From assembly GCA_027943245.1 (NCBI GenBank), contig JANDJZ010000594.1:1-26473 (forward strand): 26,473 bases of DNA. The letters run 5' to 3'. Positions within the stretch are counted from its first letter, which is position 1, and every line of letters starts with the position of its first letter. Origin of the DNA: Acanthamoeba sp. SK_2022b (taxonomy: Eukaryota; Discosea; Longamoebia; Acanthamoebidae). The translations under genes and the position numbers were made by a program. The notes beneath the pieces are model-generated. The model was not told the DNA's origin and made no database searches. It worked only from the letters and a program-made list of their open reading frames with translations. This document shows positions 1 through 9,367 of the stretch, piece after piece.

Positions 1-1736
1 GGGGGGCGAACCTTCACTTAGTCCATCGCATGTCTCAATGCCCACACGCGCACATACGTGTGGTGGTGGTGGTGGTGGTGGTGGTGGTGGTGGTGGTGGT
101 GGTGGTGGTGGTGGTGGTGGTGGTGGTGGTACCGTCTTGCTGTGGCTTCTGCAGCTGCAGCTTCCTCTCTTCGCATTTCTGGTCGAGCGCGTGGAACGTG
201 AGGAAGATGGCCATGCTGTTCCTGGCGATGCGGTCGATCACCTTGGCCTGCCTGACGTTGTTCCTCATGCTCAGCGTCGTGCGGACCTTGTTGTGGCCCA
301 TGTTGATGAACTGCTGCTGTTGCCGGCGCGTCGCCGGCAGCGACTGCCCGGCCAGGGCCTCGGCCTCGTCCCCGTCCCCGTCGTCGGCGACGTCGAACAT
401 GAGCAGGCGGCCCTCGTCGTAGTGCGGGAGGACCGAGATCTTGTTGGTGTACTCGTCCCACAGCCGCCGCTTCTCCGACACCGGCGTCGTGGGCACGAAA
501 AACAGCGACATCAGACACCTGCGCATTTACGCACACGGCACACACCGGGCGATTAGGGGTGAGGTGGCGCTAGAGTTGCGATGCGACGCGAGATGCGTGG
601 TGTACCGATTGTAGACAGACGAGTGGAAGGCGTTGAGCTGGCGACAGATCTGCATGGCGAGTGTGGTGTAGTACATGGCCTTCTTCATCGACCCCTTGCT
701 GAATGCGATGTAGGTGAGCCCTGGTTCATCCAACCCCCCCCCCGCCCCCACGCACATGAGCGTCAGCGCGTCGCTTCTCAAGTTGTTCGCGCGTGTGGCG
801 ATGTGTGGCGCGGAACGGGGGAAAAAGGAGCGGAGACTGCGCTGTGCGCACCGAACAGGGCCTCGGCCACGGAGTAGTCGGAGGAGTCGAACAGATAGGC
901 CAACTGCTGCCTCGCCTCCCTGTAGTACGTGAAGGTTCGCGCCTTGTCGCCCAGCAAGATAGCTCCTGTTCGCACAAGCACACGCGCGCACACGAGAGTG
1001 AGCCACGGCGCCATTCGTGGTGGCAGAGCGGAGAGCAGGCGGCCGACCTAGAGCGAGGGCCACGTAGATGTTGAGCGCCAGAGCGGTTCCCCGTTCTTCT
1101 TCGTTCGACCGACTGCACAGAAATCGCTGTAGATTCTCCTGCAGGCACGCAACAAATCGAAAATCAAAAAAATATTAAAATCAAACAATCAAAAAAATCA
1201 AAAAAAAGTAAAATAAATTAAAAATCAAAAAAGTAAAATAAATAAATTAAAAAATGGAGCGTCAGCGGGGTGTGTCATCAGGCGCGGCTACCTCGGAAAG
1301 GGCGAGCGGGTGCAGGGGACACGACGGCCAGGAGTGGACCACGTAGAGCCGAATGCACTCCGAGGTGATGCTGAAGTGGCTCAGGTGCGCGTCGTCGGTC
1401 CAGATCGGAACCCTCCTGCACATCGTCGTGGTCAGCGTTGGTGAGGTAGGTCCCTCTCTTTCTGTATGCGTGGACGCGTGCGCGTGTCCGTGTGGACGTA
1501 CCGGCCAGAGAGCGCGTCGAGCCGCTGCAGCTTGTAGCGCAGGGCCGACGCAAAGTGCTCCTCCACCACCTCCTCCTCCTCCATCCTTCGCTTGCTCCGT
1601 CCTCCGCCACCGCGACGGGCGCCGCTCTCGAGCTCGCGCAGCGAGGAGACCACCCGCTCCTGGCCCTGTGCCACGAGACGCCGCTCCTCCTCGTCCAGCT
1701 GTCGACGCCGCAGCCGCCGGGCGCCTACCTCCTCTC

Positions 1737-1767
<31 letters not shown>

Positions 1768-2781
1768 ACTCGAAGCTGCCGTCGCGTGCGTCGTGGCAAG
1801 GGCATCGCGAGCGGCGTGCGGGTGCTGCTGCGCCGAAGCGCCAAAGAAAAGACGGTCGCCGACGGCATACGAGGGCTGCGCGCGCTGCGCCTGCTGCGTG
1901 TGGTGGTGGTGGTGTGGCGAGGTTGACGATGATGATGCTGCTGATGACGAGAGCGAAGCCGAAGCGAGCGGCGGGAGGAGCGTGTGGCCGTAGACGCTGC
2001 TGCCAACGCAACTCGTCGGGGAATCGCTGCGCCGTTGTTGCAATCCGCCGATCGAGGCCTCGCCGGGCTCGGCGTCGACGTCGATCGTGGAGTCCCGCTG
2101 CGGGCCGCCCCACCGCGTTGGTGGCCGCTGGCGTGCGTCCAGCGACTCGATCCCGTGCTCGGTGGGGATGCAGGGCCCCGCTGGGGCTTGCGGCACGGGT
2201 CGCCTCGACGTAGTAGCAGTCGCCGCAATGTGGCTGCTGTTGCTGGTGCTGACGTCACTAACAACAGTAACCGGGGTTGGGGCCACCGGCCACGGTTGAG
2301 GGGAGAGCGACGGAGATGGCGGTCGGAGGGAGCGAGGCTCTGGTGCACCATGGGCGTCATTGTGGTGGTGGTGGGTGGCTGTGGTGGGGTCAGTAGTGGT
2401 AGAAGCGGCGCCGGGCTCTGCTCGAAGATGGAGCAGCCCGCTGCCGAAAGGGTGAGACCGGAGGCTGGCCAACAGAGAAGTAGTGGTTGAAGATGAGGAG
2501 GAGGTGGAGGTGGTGGTCGTGGTGGGCGAGGCTTCGGGATCTGAGTCGGTTGTGTCGTCCTGTCTCTGTCGAAGAAAGCTCAACAACCTGTCCTCGATTT
2601 GATCGAATTCGTTGGTTTTCTGCCCGCTGGCGTCGATTCCAATCAATTCCTTTCGCTGCTTCCTGGTCTTCTTCTTGGCCCCCTCGAGCTTGAACGAAAA
2701 CAGGAAACCCGTCTCCTCGCCACTTCCCCTTGCTCTCCCTTGCCCCTTGGGGCCCTCTGCTCGCTTCTTCTTTGTTGCCAT
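1..2781 (-). CDS. Fungal-type transcription factor domain protein (partial, 3' end off the left edge)
   Basis: Six exons join in frame: 2781–1502, 1415–1292, 1139–1048, 965–852, 720–606, 518–134, giving about 703 residues before the sequence runs off the left edge through an intron holding a trinucleotide repeat. The first exon is low complexity: a basic N-terminus (MATKKKR), Ser/Thr and His runs, and a nine-residue polyQ. From exon 2 on it becomes an ordered helical domain; pieces such as ALALGAILLGDKARTFTYY, SDYSVAEAL and AFSKGSMKKAMYYTTLAMQI resemble the middle homology region of fungal Zn2Cys6 regulators. I see no Cys6 zinc cluster in the visible part, so DNA binding is unproven. An in-frame ATG at 2913 would add 44 residues; I prefer 2781 because it starts the basic segment. 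A nuclear regulator is an inference from family resemblance. Confidence 0.6.
59..130. repeat. (TGG)n trinucleotide microsatellite
   Basis: About 24 uninterrupted TGG units. On the strand of the transcription-factor gene this is a CCA repeat that begins next to the 5' splice site after position 134. It is intronic in my model, so the long His, Gly, Val or Thr runs it would encode in open frames are artefacts. Confidence 0.9.
1140..1291 (-). other. AT-rich intron of the transcription factor gene
   Basis: This stretch contrasts sharply with the GC-rich surroundings: about 100 bases of A-rich repeats on the plus strand, T-rich on the sense strand. It is bounded by GAG|gtagcc at 1292/1291 and ctgcag|GAG at 1140/1139. 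Splicing in phase 0 joins LALSE to ENLQRF and restores the domain, so it is an intron and not an intergenic spacer. Confidence 0.75.
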
Positions 2782-3502
2782 ATTCTTTTGCGTATGTTGC
2801 TCCTCCGTGCGCTGCTGCGTCCCTGCACTGCTGTGGGCTACTGTTGTTCGTTCTGGCGGCTCATGGCCTGTGTTGATGGGCGGCTCACCACCAACCGATA
2901 CGTAACCACGCATCGCTCCCTACGCTTTTTTTTCTTGAGAGCTTGTCCGCGGGTAATTGAGCGATGCAAGGCTTCTGTCGCGCTTTGTGCGTGCCTTGGG
3001 GAGATTGCCCTACTACCGCGCTCGAGATAGCTGGCCAATGGTGTACTCGGCCGTTCCCACGAACTGGCCATGGTCTTCATTTCCAAGGCCGCGATTTATA
3101 AGCACCACGCTCCATATCAAGGTTAAAACACCTGATGGTAGAGGTCAGAATTTGGTCAAGTCAAAGAAGAGCTTTATAGATCGCGATCTCCAAACAAAGA
3201 GAGCGCGTGGGTAAGAGCCAGACACATGCATAAAAAGAAGAAGCATAGGGTGGGAGAGGAGCAGCAACCCTCACTGCTGAAAGGAGACTTTTTGTGTTTA
3301 TCTTGTCTGGTTGGTGTTGTCTTAAAGTACGAATGAATGCACTGTGTGTTTGGGTGCAGAGTCTTTGCCAGGTGTTAGGTGAGGCCAGTAGCAGATAAAA
3401 ATGTGACGATTTTGTTTATGCGATTTAATTGGCGTTTACAAGCGCCAAATACTTCAAATCTTTTCAAAAGTGGTAGAGACCAACTATGCGGGTATTGTGA
3501 AG
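2782..3502. promoter_or_regulatory. Divergent intergenic region between transcription factor and F-box genes
   Basis: About 720 bp separate the two divergent start codons. The open frames here have no recognisable domain. A TTTATAAG element lies near 3095 and TTTATAGA near 3173, both possible TATA-like boxes on the plus strand but too far upstream to assign to either gene. The part next to 3503 is relatively AT-rich, as expected for a 5' flank. A short upstream noncoding exon for either gene cannot be excluded. Confidence 0.4.
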
Positions 3503-4624
3503 ATGAAAAGGGCAAGGCAGGAGGAGGTTGAGGAGCGCACAAGTGGCAACAAGAAGGCCGTCAAGCTGGGCAGAATGGATGAGGCGGCAGTGGCAAAAGT
3601 AGAACCAGCAGCACAGCAACCGGCGGCGCTCGGTCTTGAGGGCGTGGGCGATGACGTGCTCATGCTCATCATGGAGTTTTGCGGTCCCGCACTCGCCGCG
3701 CGGGCCTTCCTCCTCGCCAACCGCCATCTCAACGCGCTTGTGCGTGGTCACCGTTCCCTTTGGCGCCCCGCCTACACCCGACTCTTCGGCAAGCCCAGGG
3801 GACGCGACGCGGAGGCCAAGGTGGCGCAGTACCTGGTAGGTCACCCCTCCAACCCTATTGGTCTGCTTAGCCTTGGTGAGATTGCGTACTTAATGTGTCG
3901 ACGCTCAACAAGGCTGAGGTCGAGGACTACTTCGAGGCCTATGCGGGAGTGATGGCGAAGTGGGTTGGCGAGTTCGAGTTCTGCGAGAACAACGTGCCTT
4001 TGGGCGAGACCGACGCCGAGCTCACCGTCACCGTGGGGCCTGACGGGCGGGCCACGTGGGAGGGCTTCGGCGTCGGGTGCGGCCGCGCCGGCGAGTACTT
4101 TTGTCTCAACTGTCTCAAAGGTTTCTCCCGCACACATCCAAACGCACACAGAAATACACGTGCATCTGCGCGCCTACACAGCACTGAAGCGATGGATGGC
4201 AGGTGAAGGAGAGCTGGTGCTGCGGCTGAACAAGAACTGCGAAGCTGAAGCCTTTGTGGAAGGTGACGAAGAGGGCGTGAGGGATAGATGTGACATGCCC
4301 CTCATGAGCTACGACGATTACGATGACGATGATGATGATGAGGAAGAGGATAAGGAGGAAGATGACGAAGACTACGACAACGAGGAAGAGAGGAAGAAGA
4401 AGAAGGATATGGAGAAGAAAAGGGAGGCAAAGGAAAGAAGAAGGAAGCGAGAGGAGTGGAGGGCCAAGCAGGGCTACGCCAAGTGGGTCGAGAAATCGCT
4501 TAAGAGCCTCGAGCCGCCCTTCTTCAGCCTGTTGACCAGGTACAGGCTGCACCGCAAGGGCAGGCGTGCATGGTGCACCGGAGGCGAAGACTGCAGACTA
4601 TGGCATAACGATATGGAGTGGTGA
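3503..4624 (+). CDS. F-box protein with acidic/basic C-terminal tail
   Basis: Three exons. Exon 1 (from 3503) encodes a basic N-terminus and then an F-box-like segment, roughly residues 45–85 (GDDVLMLIMEFCG, then ARAFLLANRHLNALVRG and HRSLWRPAYTRLFG). This suggests a substrate adaptor binding Skp1 in an SCF ubiquitin ligase. Exon 2 (to 4120) encodes a beta-rich segment (TVTVGPDGRATWEGFGVG); exon 3 (4203–4624) continues it and then has a long Asp/Glu run (about 4310–4395) followed by a Lys/Arg-rich helix. The first junction is ambiguous: donor 3836 with acceptor before 3913 gives 320 residues; donor 3840 with acceptor before 3881 gives 332. Both keep the frame. An alternative ATG at 3470 adds 11 residues. 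The ubiquitination target is unknown. Confidence 0.7.
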
Positions 4625-4715
4625 ATGGAAAGTTGAGACTCTCCCCACCGTCACAACCTGGTTGTTTTTTTTTTTTTTTTTAATTGTAAGTTGTTGTAGT
4701 TTGTTGCGAATAGAA

Positions 4716-5936
4716 TCATTGCGTGGGCGGGGAAGGTCGAGTGGCCACGATGGCCCAGACGCGATGGGGCACGAGTAAGGGCGCGGTCGCTGGCGCGTGC
4801 TCGCGCAGGAGGGCGGCCAGCTCGTCGTCGAAGCGCGCGACCTGCTCGGAGGTCAGCGCGGCGGCCATGCCGCTCATCGCACGCAACCGACCTCTGCGCA
4901 GAGGCGGTGAGTCATCGCGGCAAAGGCGGAGTGATGGGGAGGCAAACTCACCGCCAGGACTCATGAGAGTAGGCCACGTCGACGTCGAACGAGAACGTTT
5001 CGATTTGAGTGTAGCCACACTCTGCTGCGTCGATGGCCAACTGCGGGTAGAAGCCTGTGCCTCCGTCCATGTTCCACTCTGCCATGGACAGAACATACAT
5101 GCCCACGCGACGACCGTGAGCTGGTGTGGCCTCGGCGTCGGCAAGGGAGGGGTACTGGGGTTGTGCTGCAGGACGAGCTGCTCGGTGAGCCAGACGATGT
5201 TGCCCTTGATCGGCAGCCAGGAGAGATAGCAGATGACTACGCGCCCTCCCTCGACTAGCAGCCGCTCTACTTCCTGTCCCAAGAAGAGAGCCATTGGTCG
5301 AACGACACACACACGCACGCACACGTATGCACGAACGCGCCACATGGATGCGAAGCCACCATACCGCAAAGGCCTTGTGGGAGTCGAACCAGTGCCAGCA
5401 GGTGCCGGCGGTGACGATCTCGAACGAACCGGCGGGCAGTGCTGTGTCTTCGGCCTTGCCCTGCACGTAGGTCACCCGCACGCCCTCCTGCTCGTCCAGA
5501 GCCTTGGCGCTCTCGATCATCTCCGCCGCGGGGTCGAGCCCCGTGACGAAGCAGCCGCGCTTGGCCAGCTGCCTGCCCCCAAAACCCATTATGAAGTTAG
5601 GACAGGATGACGGGGCGGTGCTGGCTGGGGGAGGGCAGTGCCTGGCTACGATGCCGGTGCCAGTGCCAAGGTCAAGGACCCGCTGGCCTGGCAGCCCGAT
5701 GCCAAAGAGCCGCTCCAGCCGCATGAAGAACTCGGCGGGGAAGCCTGCCCTGTACCTTGGGTGCCGCGAAAGACGCAGCGTCAGCCCATAGATGACACAG
5801 CTAAATCTGTGTGGCTGCGGGTGGGGGGGAGCTGCCAATCTCACCTGGCGTAGTCGGCAGCAGTACGGCCCCAGTCGAGCTTGTTCTCTTGGCCGTACTC
5901 GTAGGCTTTGCGTGCTCCCCCACCTTGTTTCTCCAT
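4716..5936 (-). CDS. Class I SAM-dependent methyltransferase (Methyltransf_11 type)
   Basis: Six exons (5936–5845, 5755–5642, 5572–5365, 5273–5156, 5078–4952, 4893–4716) give exactly 279 codons, a 278-residue protein. Motif I is VLDLGTGTG (SAM binding), followed by FVTGLDPAAEMIESAK (acidic residue after strand 2), the AEDTALPAGSFEIVTAGTCWHWFD block typical of this family only in short pieces, and a C-terminal half ending HRVWAIVATRP. Family members are cytosolic small-molecule methyltransferases; the substrate cannot be read from sequence. The intron between 5642 and 5572 starts with GC rather than GT: only the GC donor keeps the conserved GTGTGIVARQLAKRG core. The 3' end faces the F-box gene with about 90 bp between stop codons, and the start lies 79 bp downstream of the stop of the next minus-strand gene. 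Confidence 0.85.
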
Positions 5937-6015
5937 TACTTAGACTCACGCTTCTTCACAATAATGCGGAGTTGAAGCTGCTACAACAGCAAAACAACGC
6001 AGCAATGAATGGCTA

Positions 6016-7807
6016 CTACTGGAAGATGTATTTGTTGGGGTGGTGGGTGAGAGCATTGACGATGGTGGCGTGACACAGCTCGAGCTCCTCTACGCGCTTG
6101 TCGGCCCGCATGGCCTCGCGCATCAACGCCAGCACCTGCACCTGGTCCACCGGTCGGTGGTTGCCCGCCGCTTCTTCCACCTCCCGATGTTGCTCCTGCT
6201 TGACTGTCGCTTCTTGTCGGTGCTGCTGCTGGTGCGTGTAGAACTGCTGCTGGGCATCGCCAAGCTGTGCCTGCGGCTGTAGGGCGTATGGGTGGACCCT
6301 GGACGCCAGCTCCTCGGGTGAGAGTCGCGGGTAGTTCATCACCTGTTGTGTGGGTTTTGGTTTGGGGGGGGGGATCACGAGCGTAAGCCACACGTTGCTC
6401 ATGTTGAGCGTTGGCTCGTAGTACGAGGTTGTTATTGTTGAGCTGAAATATATATGAGCACATACGCTTGGTGGTAGGGTAAGACCCTGTTGTTGTTGCT
6501 GCTGCTCGTACTTCTGTAGCATCTCGATCTCCTGCCTCTTGCCCCGCGTCATGGGCCCCTTGACCTCCCCTGCCGTAGACTGCTCTCCCGCCTTTTTTCC
6601 CAGAAGCGTTCGAGCGTGAGTCATCCTACACGTCTCGGGGGGGGGGGGTTTGTTGCAGCAGCTGTGCTGTGTCTCGCGCGAAGCGAAGCCAAGACGCACC
6701 TGTTGTTGCTGCTGCTGTTGCTGTTCCAATTCCAGCTTTCGCTTTCGGGTCACCATGCCCACTGGGGCCGGTGGAGTTGCGCTGGCAGCAGGTGGTGCGG
6801 CAGTCGCGTTCTCGCCGCGCGTCCAGCCCACCGGGGTCAGTCTGAACACAAACGCCTTCCTACAGGACATGTGGAACACCATCCACACCCGGGCACATTT
6901 GGTGAGTCGACCGCCCACGAGCGGCAGTGACTGGGTTGTGAGCACGCACCGCATGTTGCCCTCCTTGTCCGGCTCATCGACCAAGTCCACTCCCTGCAGC
7001 GCCACTTCTCTGGCGAGTAGACAGCCAACGCATTGCAGTTTAAAATAAAATAAAATAAAATAAAATAATTGATTATATATTTTGTTTTAGCTATTATTGA
7101 TATGTATTCAATAAGAATGGAGAAGGCCGGAGGTACCCTTCAAACTGAGCTGTAGAGGCAACCTTCTCGAGGAGAGTGAAGAGCAGGATACGCTTACCGG
7201 CGCTCTCCCGCAGAGCTTTGTTCCCGCCCTTCCACTCCATGTCGCCTGTCTTGCCTTCGCCTGTTCGCAACGATCGACGCACGCACACAAAGAACATACG
7301 ATGGCGATTGTACATGCATAATCAGCACTGACCACTCTTTTGGATGGGCAGGGAGGGCAGTGCAGTACCCGTATAGTAGAGGACGTTGCTGGCCCATTGC
7401 GCGTTGGCCTCCTTGCGCAGGCGGACGAACAGGAAGAGGTAGGGCAGGTGATCGTAGGGCGTCGCCACCGCACCCTTCCGCTGCGCGCCGAACCTGTCGT
7501 GGATGGCCTGTCGGGAGTACTGCTGGCCGACCGCAAAGTACGCCAACGGGTCATCGCTCTTTGTTCCTACAGCAAAATAAAGCAAGGATAAATGAATTGA
7601 AGGGCATATCAATAGATGGGATTAAATAGCACCTCCGGCGGTGGAAGGATCTAGCGTAGAAGCGTAGGACTGGACGTCGGCGTAGTGGAAGGTAAGCCCC
7701 TTATTATTGAGTGCTGGTGCAGTCAGATGTTGCGGCTGAAAACCGCTGGCAGCTGTTCCGCCTGCATCCACGGCGCCAGGGCCGGTGTAAATGTGTGGGA
7801 TGTTCAT
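6016..7807 (-). CDS. PolyQ protein with ScoMcrA-like modified-DNA-binding (SRA-like) domain
   Basis: Seven exons (7807–7633, 7566–7369, 7260–7137, 7009–6950, 6859–6700, 6591–6466, 6342–6016) sum to exactly 390 codons. Residues of about 60–185 carry a diagnostic series: VGQQYSRQAIHDRFG, then HLPYLFLFVR, YYTGEGKTGDMEW, GGNKALRESA, LLFTLLEK, and KAFVFRLTPVGW. From memory this is the pattern of the N-terminal domain of bacterial ScoMcrA-type restriction enzymes, related to SRA readers of modified cytosine. The rest has a basic segment (VTRKRKLELE), two polyQ runs, and a Gln-rich helical tail ending EELELCHATIVNALTHH. No HNH or other nuclease motif is visible, so I infer a reader without cutting activity. 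The boundary of exon 5/6 is uncertain, because the sequence between 6700 and 6591 also stays open. Likely nuclear. Confidence 0.65.
7041..7067. repeat. (TAAAA)n pentanucleotide repeat in an intron
   Basis: Five units on the plus strand, reading TTTTA on the sense strand of the minus gene. It lies in the intron between exons 7260–7137 and 7009–6950, about 30 bases upstream of the 3' splice site. Confidence 0.85.
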
Positions 7808-7851
7808 CGGTATGGATAATCTTGACGGTGCGCTATTTCTTTTCTTTGTTT

Positions 7852-7909
7852 GTTAAATGCTTGAAAAGAAAAGAACCGCAACGACCTTCTTTTCTTTTTA
7901 GCATTCAAC
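7852..7909. repeat. Imperfect inverted repeat upstream of the reader gene
   Basis: The arm 7852–7873 (gttaaatgcttgaaaag then aaaag) pairs with 7889–7909 (cttttctttttagcattcaa then c), with one mismatch and a small bulge, around a 15-base loop. It lies 45 bp upstream of the start codon of the ScoMcrA-like gene. It could be a hairpin in the 5' flank or a worn miniature transposon end; I cannot decide. Confidence 0.5.
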
Positions 7910-8017
7910 AAGACCTTGCCGGCATAAGCGTTGGCCGGCGTTCCTGGAAATGTTCATCCACCCCTGCTGTTCATTTAAGTAAACTATTAAAGAGAACTCA
8001 GTAAACTTCTCTTTTCG

Positions 8018-9290
8018 CTATTTGCCCTGAGTGTTCAGAAGATAATATTTGTGCTGGCATATGTGATATTGCCAAACAATCTTTTCTTCTTGTGGGGCAT
8101 GGGTTTCACTGGCAAAAGCTCACCAAGCCACAGCATGGATGCATGGAAAACTACCAACAGTCTGTGTAACAGCTTTCCCTGTCATTGTCAGGATTTGACA
8201 CACTGAGCACAAAGCTGCTTGTTGGTGTGCAAGCCCTGGATTGAGTCACCTTACCTGGTCTCTGGGCCTACCCAAACATAAAGTCTGGTTCACAGACCAA
8301 CAATACTTGCAATCAACATTCATAAGGGAAGCAGTGTCCAAGCAACACATTGGTGACTTTGCCAAGGCATAGTAGCTCCTCCTTGACTGCAGGATTGGTG
8401 GCCCAAGGCAGCCACTCCTTTCATCAGTACCACCAGCTGACCTTGCTGCTCAGCCACCCACCATCCTCTCTCCCTTCTGGCAAAAAGCTTCCTTGACTCT
8501 TGCCCTCATACAACACCATGCACTCTTGCTGGCACTCTACAATAGGTGAAGCCACTCTTGCATAGGTGGGCATTGATCATGGGGACCCAAAGGAGAGGGG
8601 CCTGCTTGAGGCCATAGAGGCTCTTGTGGAGCTTTCAGACCCAGTCTGGGATTTTGGGATTGACAAACCCCTCTGGTTGGCAGATGTAGATCTCATTGTT
8701 GCTGGTGTGTGTGGAGGAATGCAATTATGATGTCCCTATTGGACATTGAGGTTGTGTAGGCTCATGTAGGCAGAATAGTTCATAGCATTTTTAGCTGCAC
8801 CACAGGTCTGCAAGCACCCTTGGACCACAATGCAGGCCTTCAGTCTGTGATGAGGCCATTGGCAAGCCACTTCCCTTGAAGGTCCAGTGGCTGCCAATGA
8901 TGTGTGTTCTGCAGGGTGGGGGCATGTGATGAGTGTCCAGGTGCTGTTGCTGTTGATGGTGCTGACCTTTTCCTCCATGACTGTGCACCAGAGGTGAGCA
9001 TCAAGATGCTGTGGTGTCACAGTAGTTGTCTGGTGAGGGGTGGGTGGTTGTGCTGGTGAGTGGGGTTGGTGTTGAGGTGGTGTTGAGGTGGGGGTCTATT
9101 GATGTGGTGGTGATGCTGTCACTGTGCTTGGCGCTGGTGGCAGTGGCGCAGTTGATCTGTTTGCTTGTTGTGGTGGCAGAGCCATGGGCGTGGGAGATGA
9201 TCACCATGTCATCATGCATGCTGGCAGCAGTAGGCACATGGAGTTGGAGAGTCCAACATGCGCATGACCTGATCCTGGGAGTTTATTGAG
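8018..9290 (-). mobile_element. Degenerate Ty1/copia retroelement fragment, CpG-free
   Basis: Read on the minus strand, the fragment runs from a Thr/Pro-rich linker (9240–9020) into the start of a Ty1/copia reverse transcriptase. Near 8980–8940 is an M-E-E-K...NSNSTWTLI block; around 8690–8600 come NNEIYICQPEGFVNP and the hallmark KLHKSLYGLKQAP. It is broken: stops at 8736–8738 and 8635–8637, and frame shifts near 8735 and 8710. Similarity fades below about 8540. I found no LTRs, integrase core, catalytic YVDD box or RNase H. Base use differs strongly from the neighbours: from 8018 to 9131 there is no CG dinucleotide at all, while TG and CA are abundant. It is a dead copy between the 3' end of the STRA6-like gene and the 5' flank of the reader gene. 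Outer limits are estimates. Confidence 0.75.
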
Positions 9291-9367
9291 CAGATGTACT
9301 GGAGCTACTGCTCTGTCCAACTGAGTGTCTCCTCAGAGCCCTGCAATAGTTCGCGTCAGGGTCCAAT

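Noticed and set aside
18..545. Open frames with long His, Gly, Val or Thr runs at the left edge
   Set aside because: They are translations of the TGG repeat, which is intronic in the transcription-factor model.
4115..4552. Minus-strand open frame with a very hydrophobic Ile/Val/Leu run, resembling a membrane protein
   Set aside because: It is the antisense of the Asp/Glu-rich tract of the F-box gene, whose splicing and frame are consistent.
8736..9020. A 94-codon minus-strand frame as an intact small gene
   Set aside because: It is a piece of the broken copia polyprotein; similarity continues past its stop codon in another frame.
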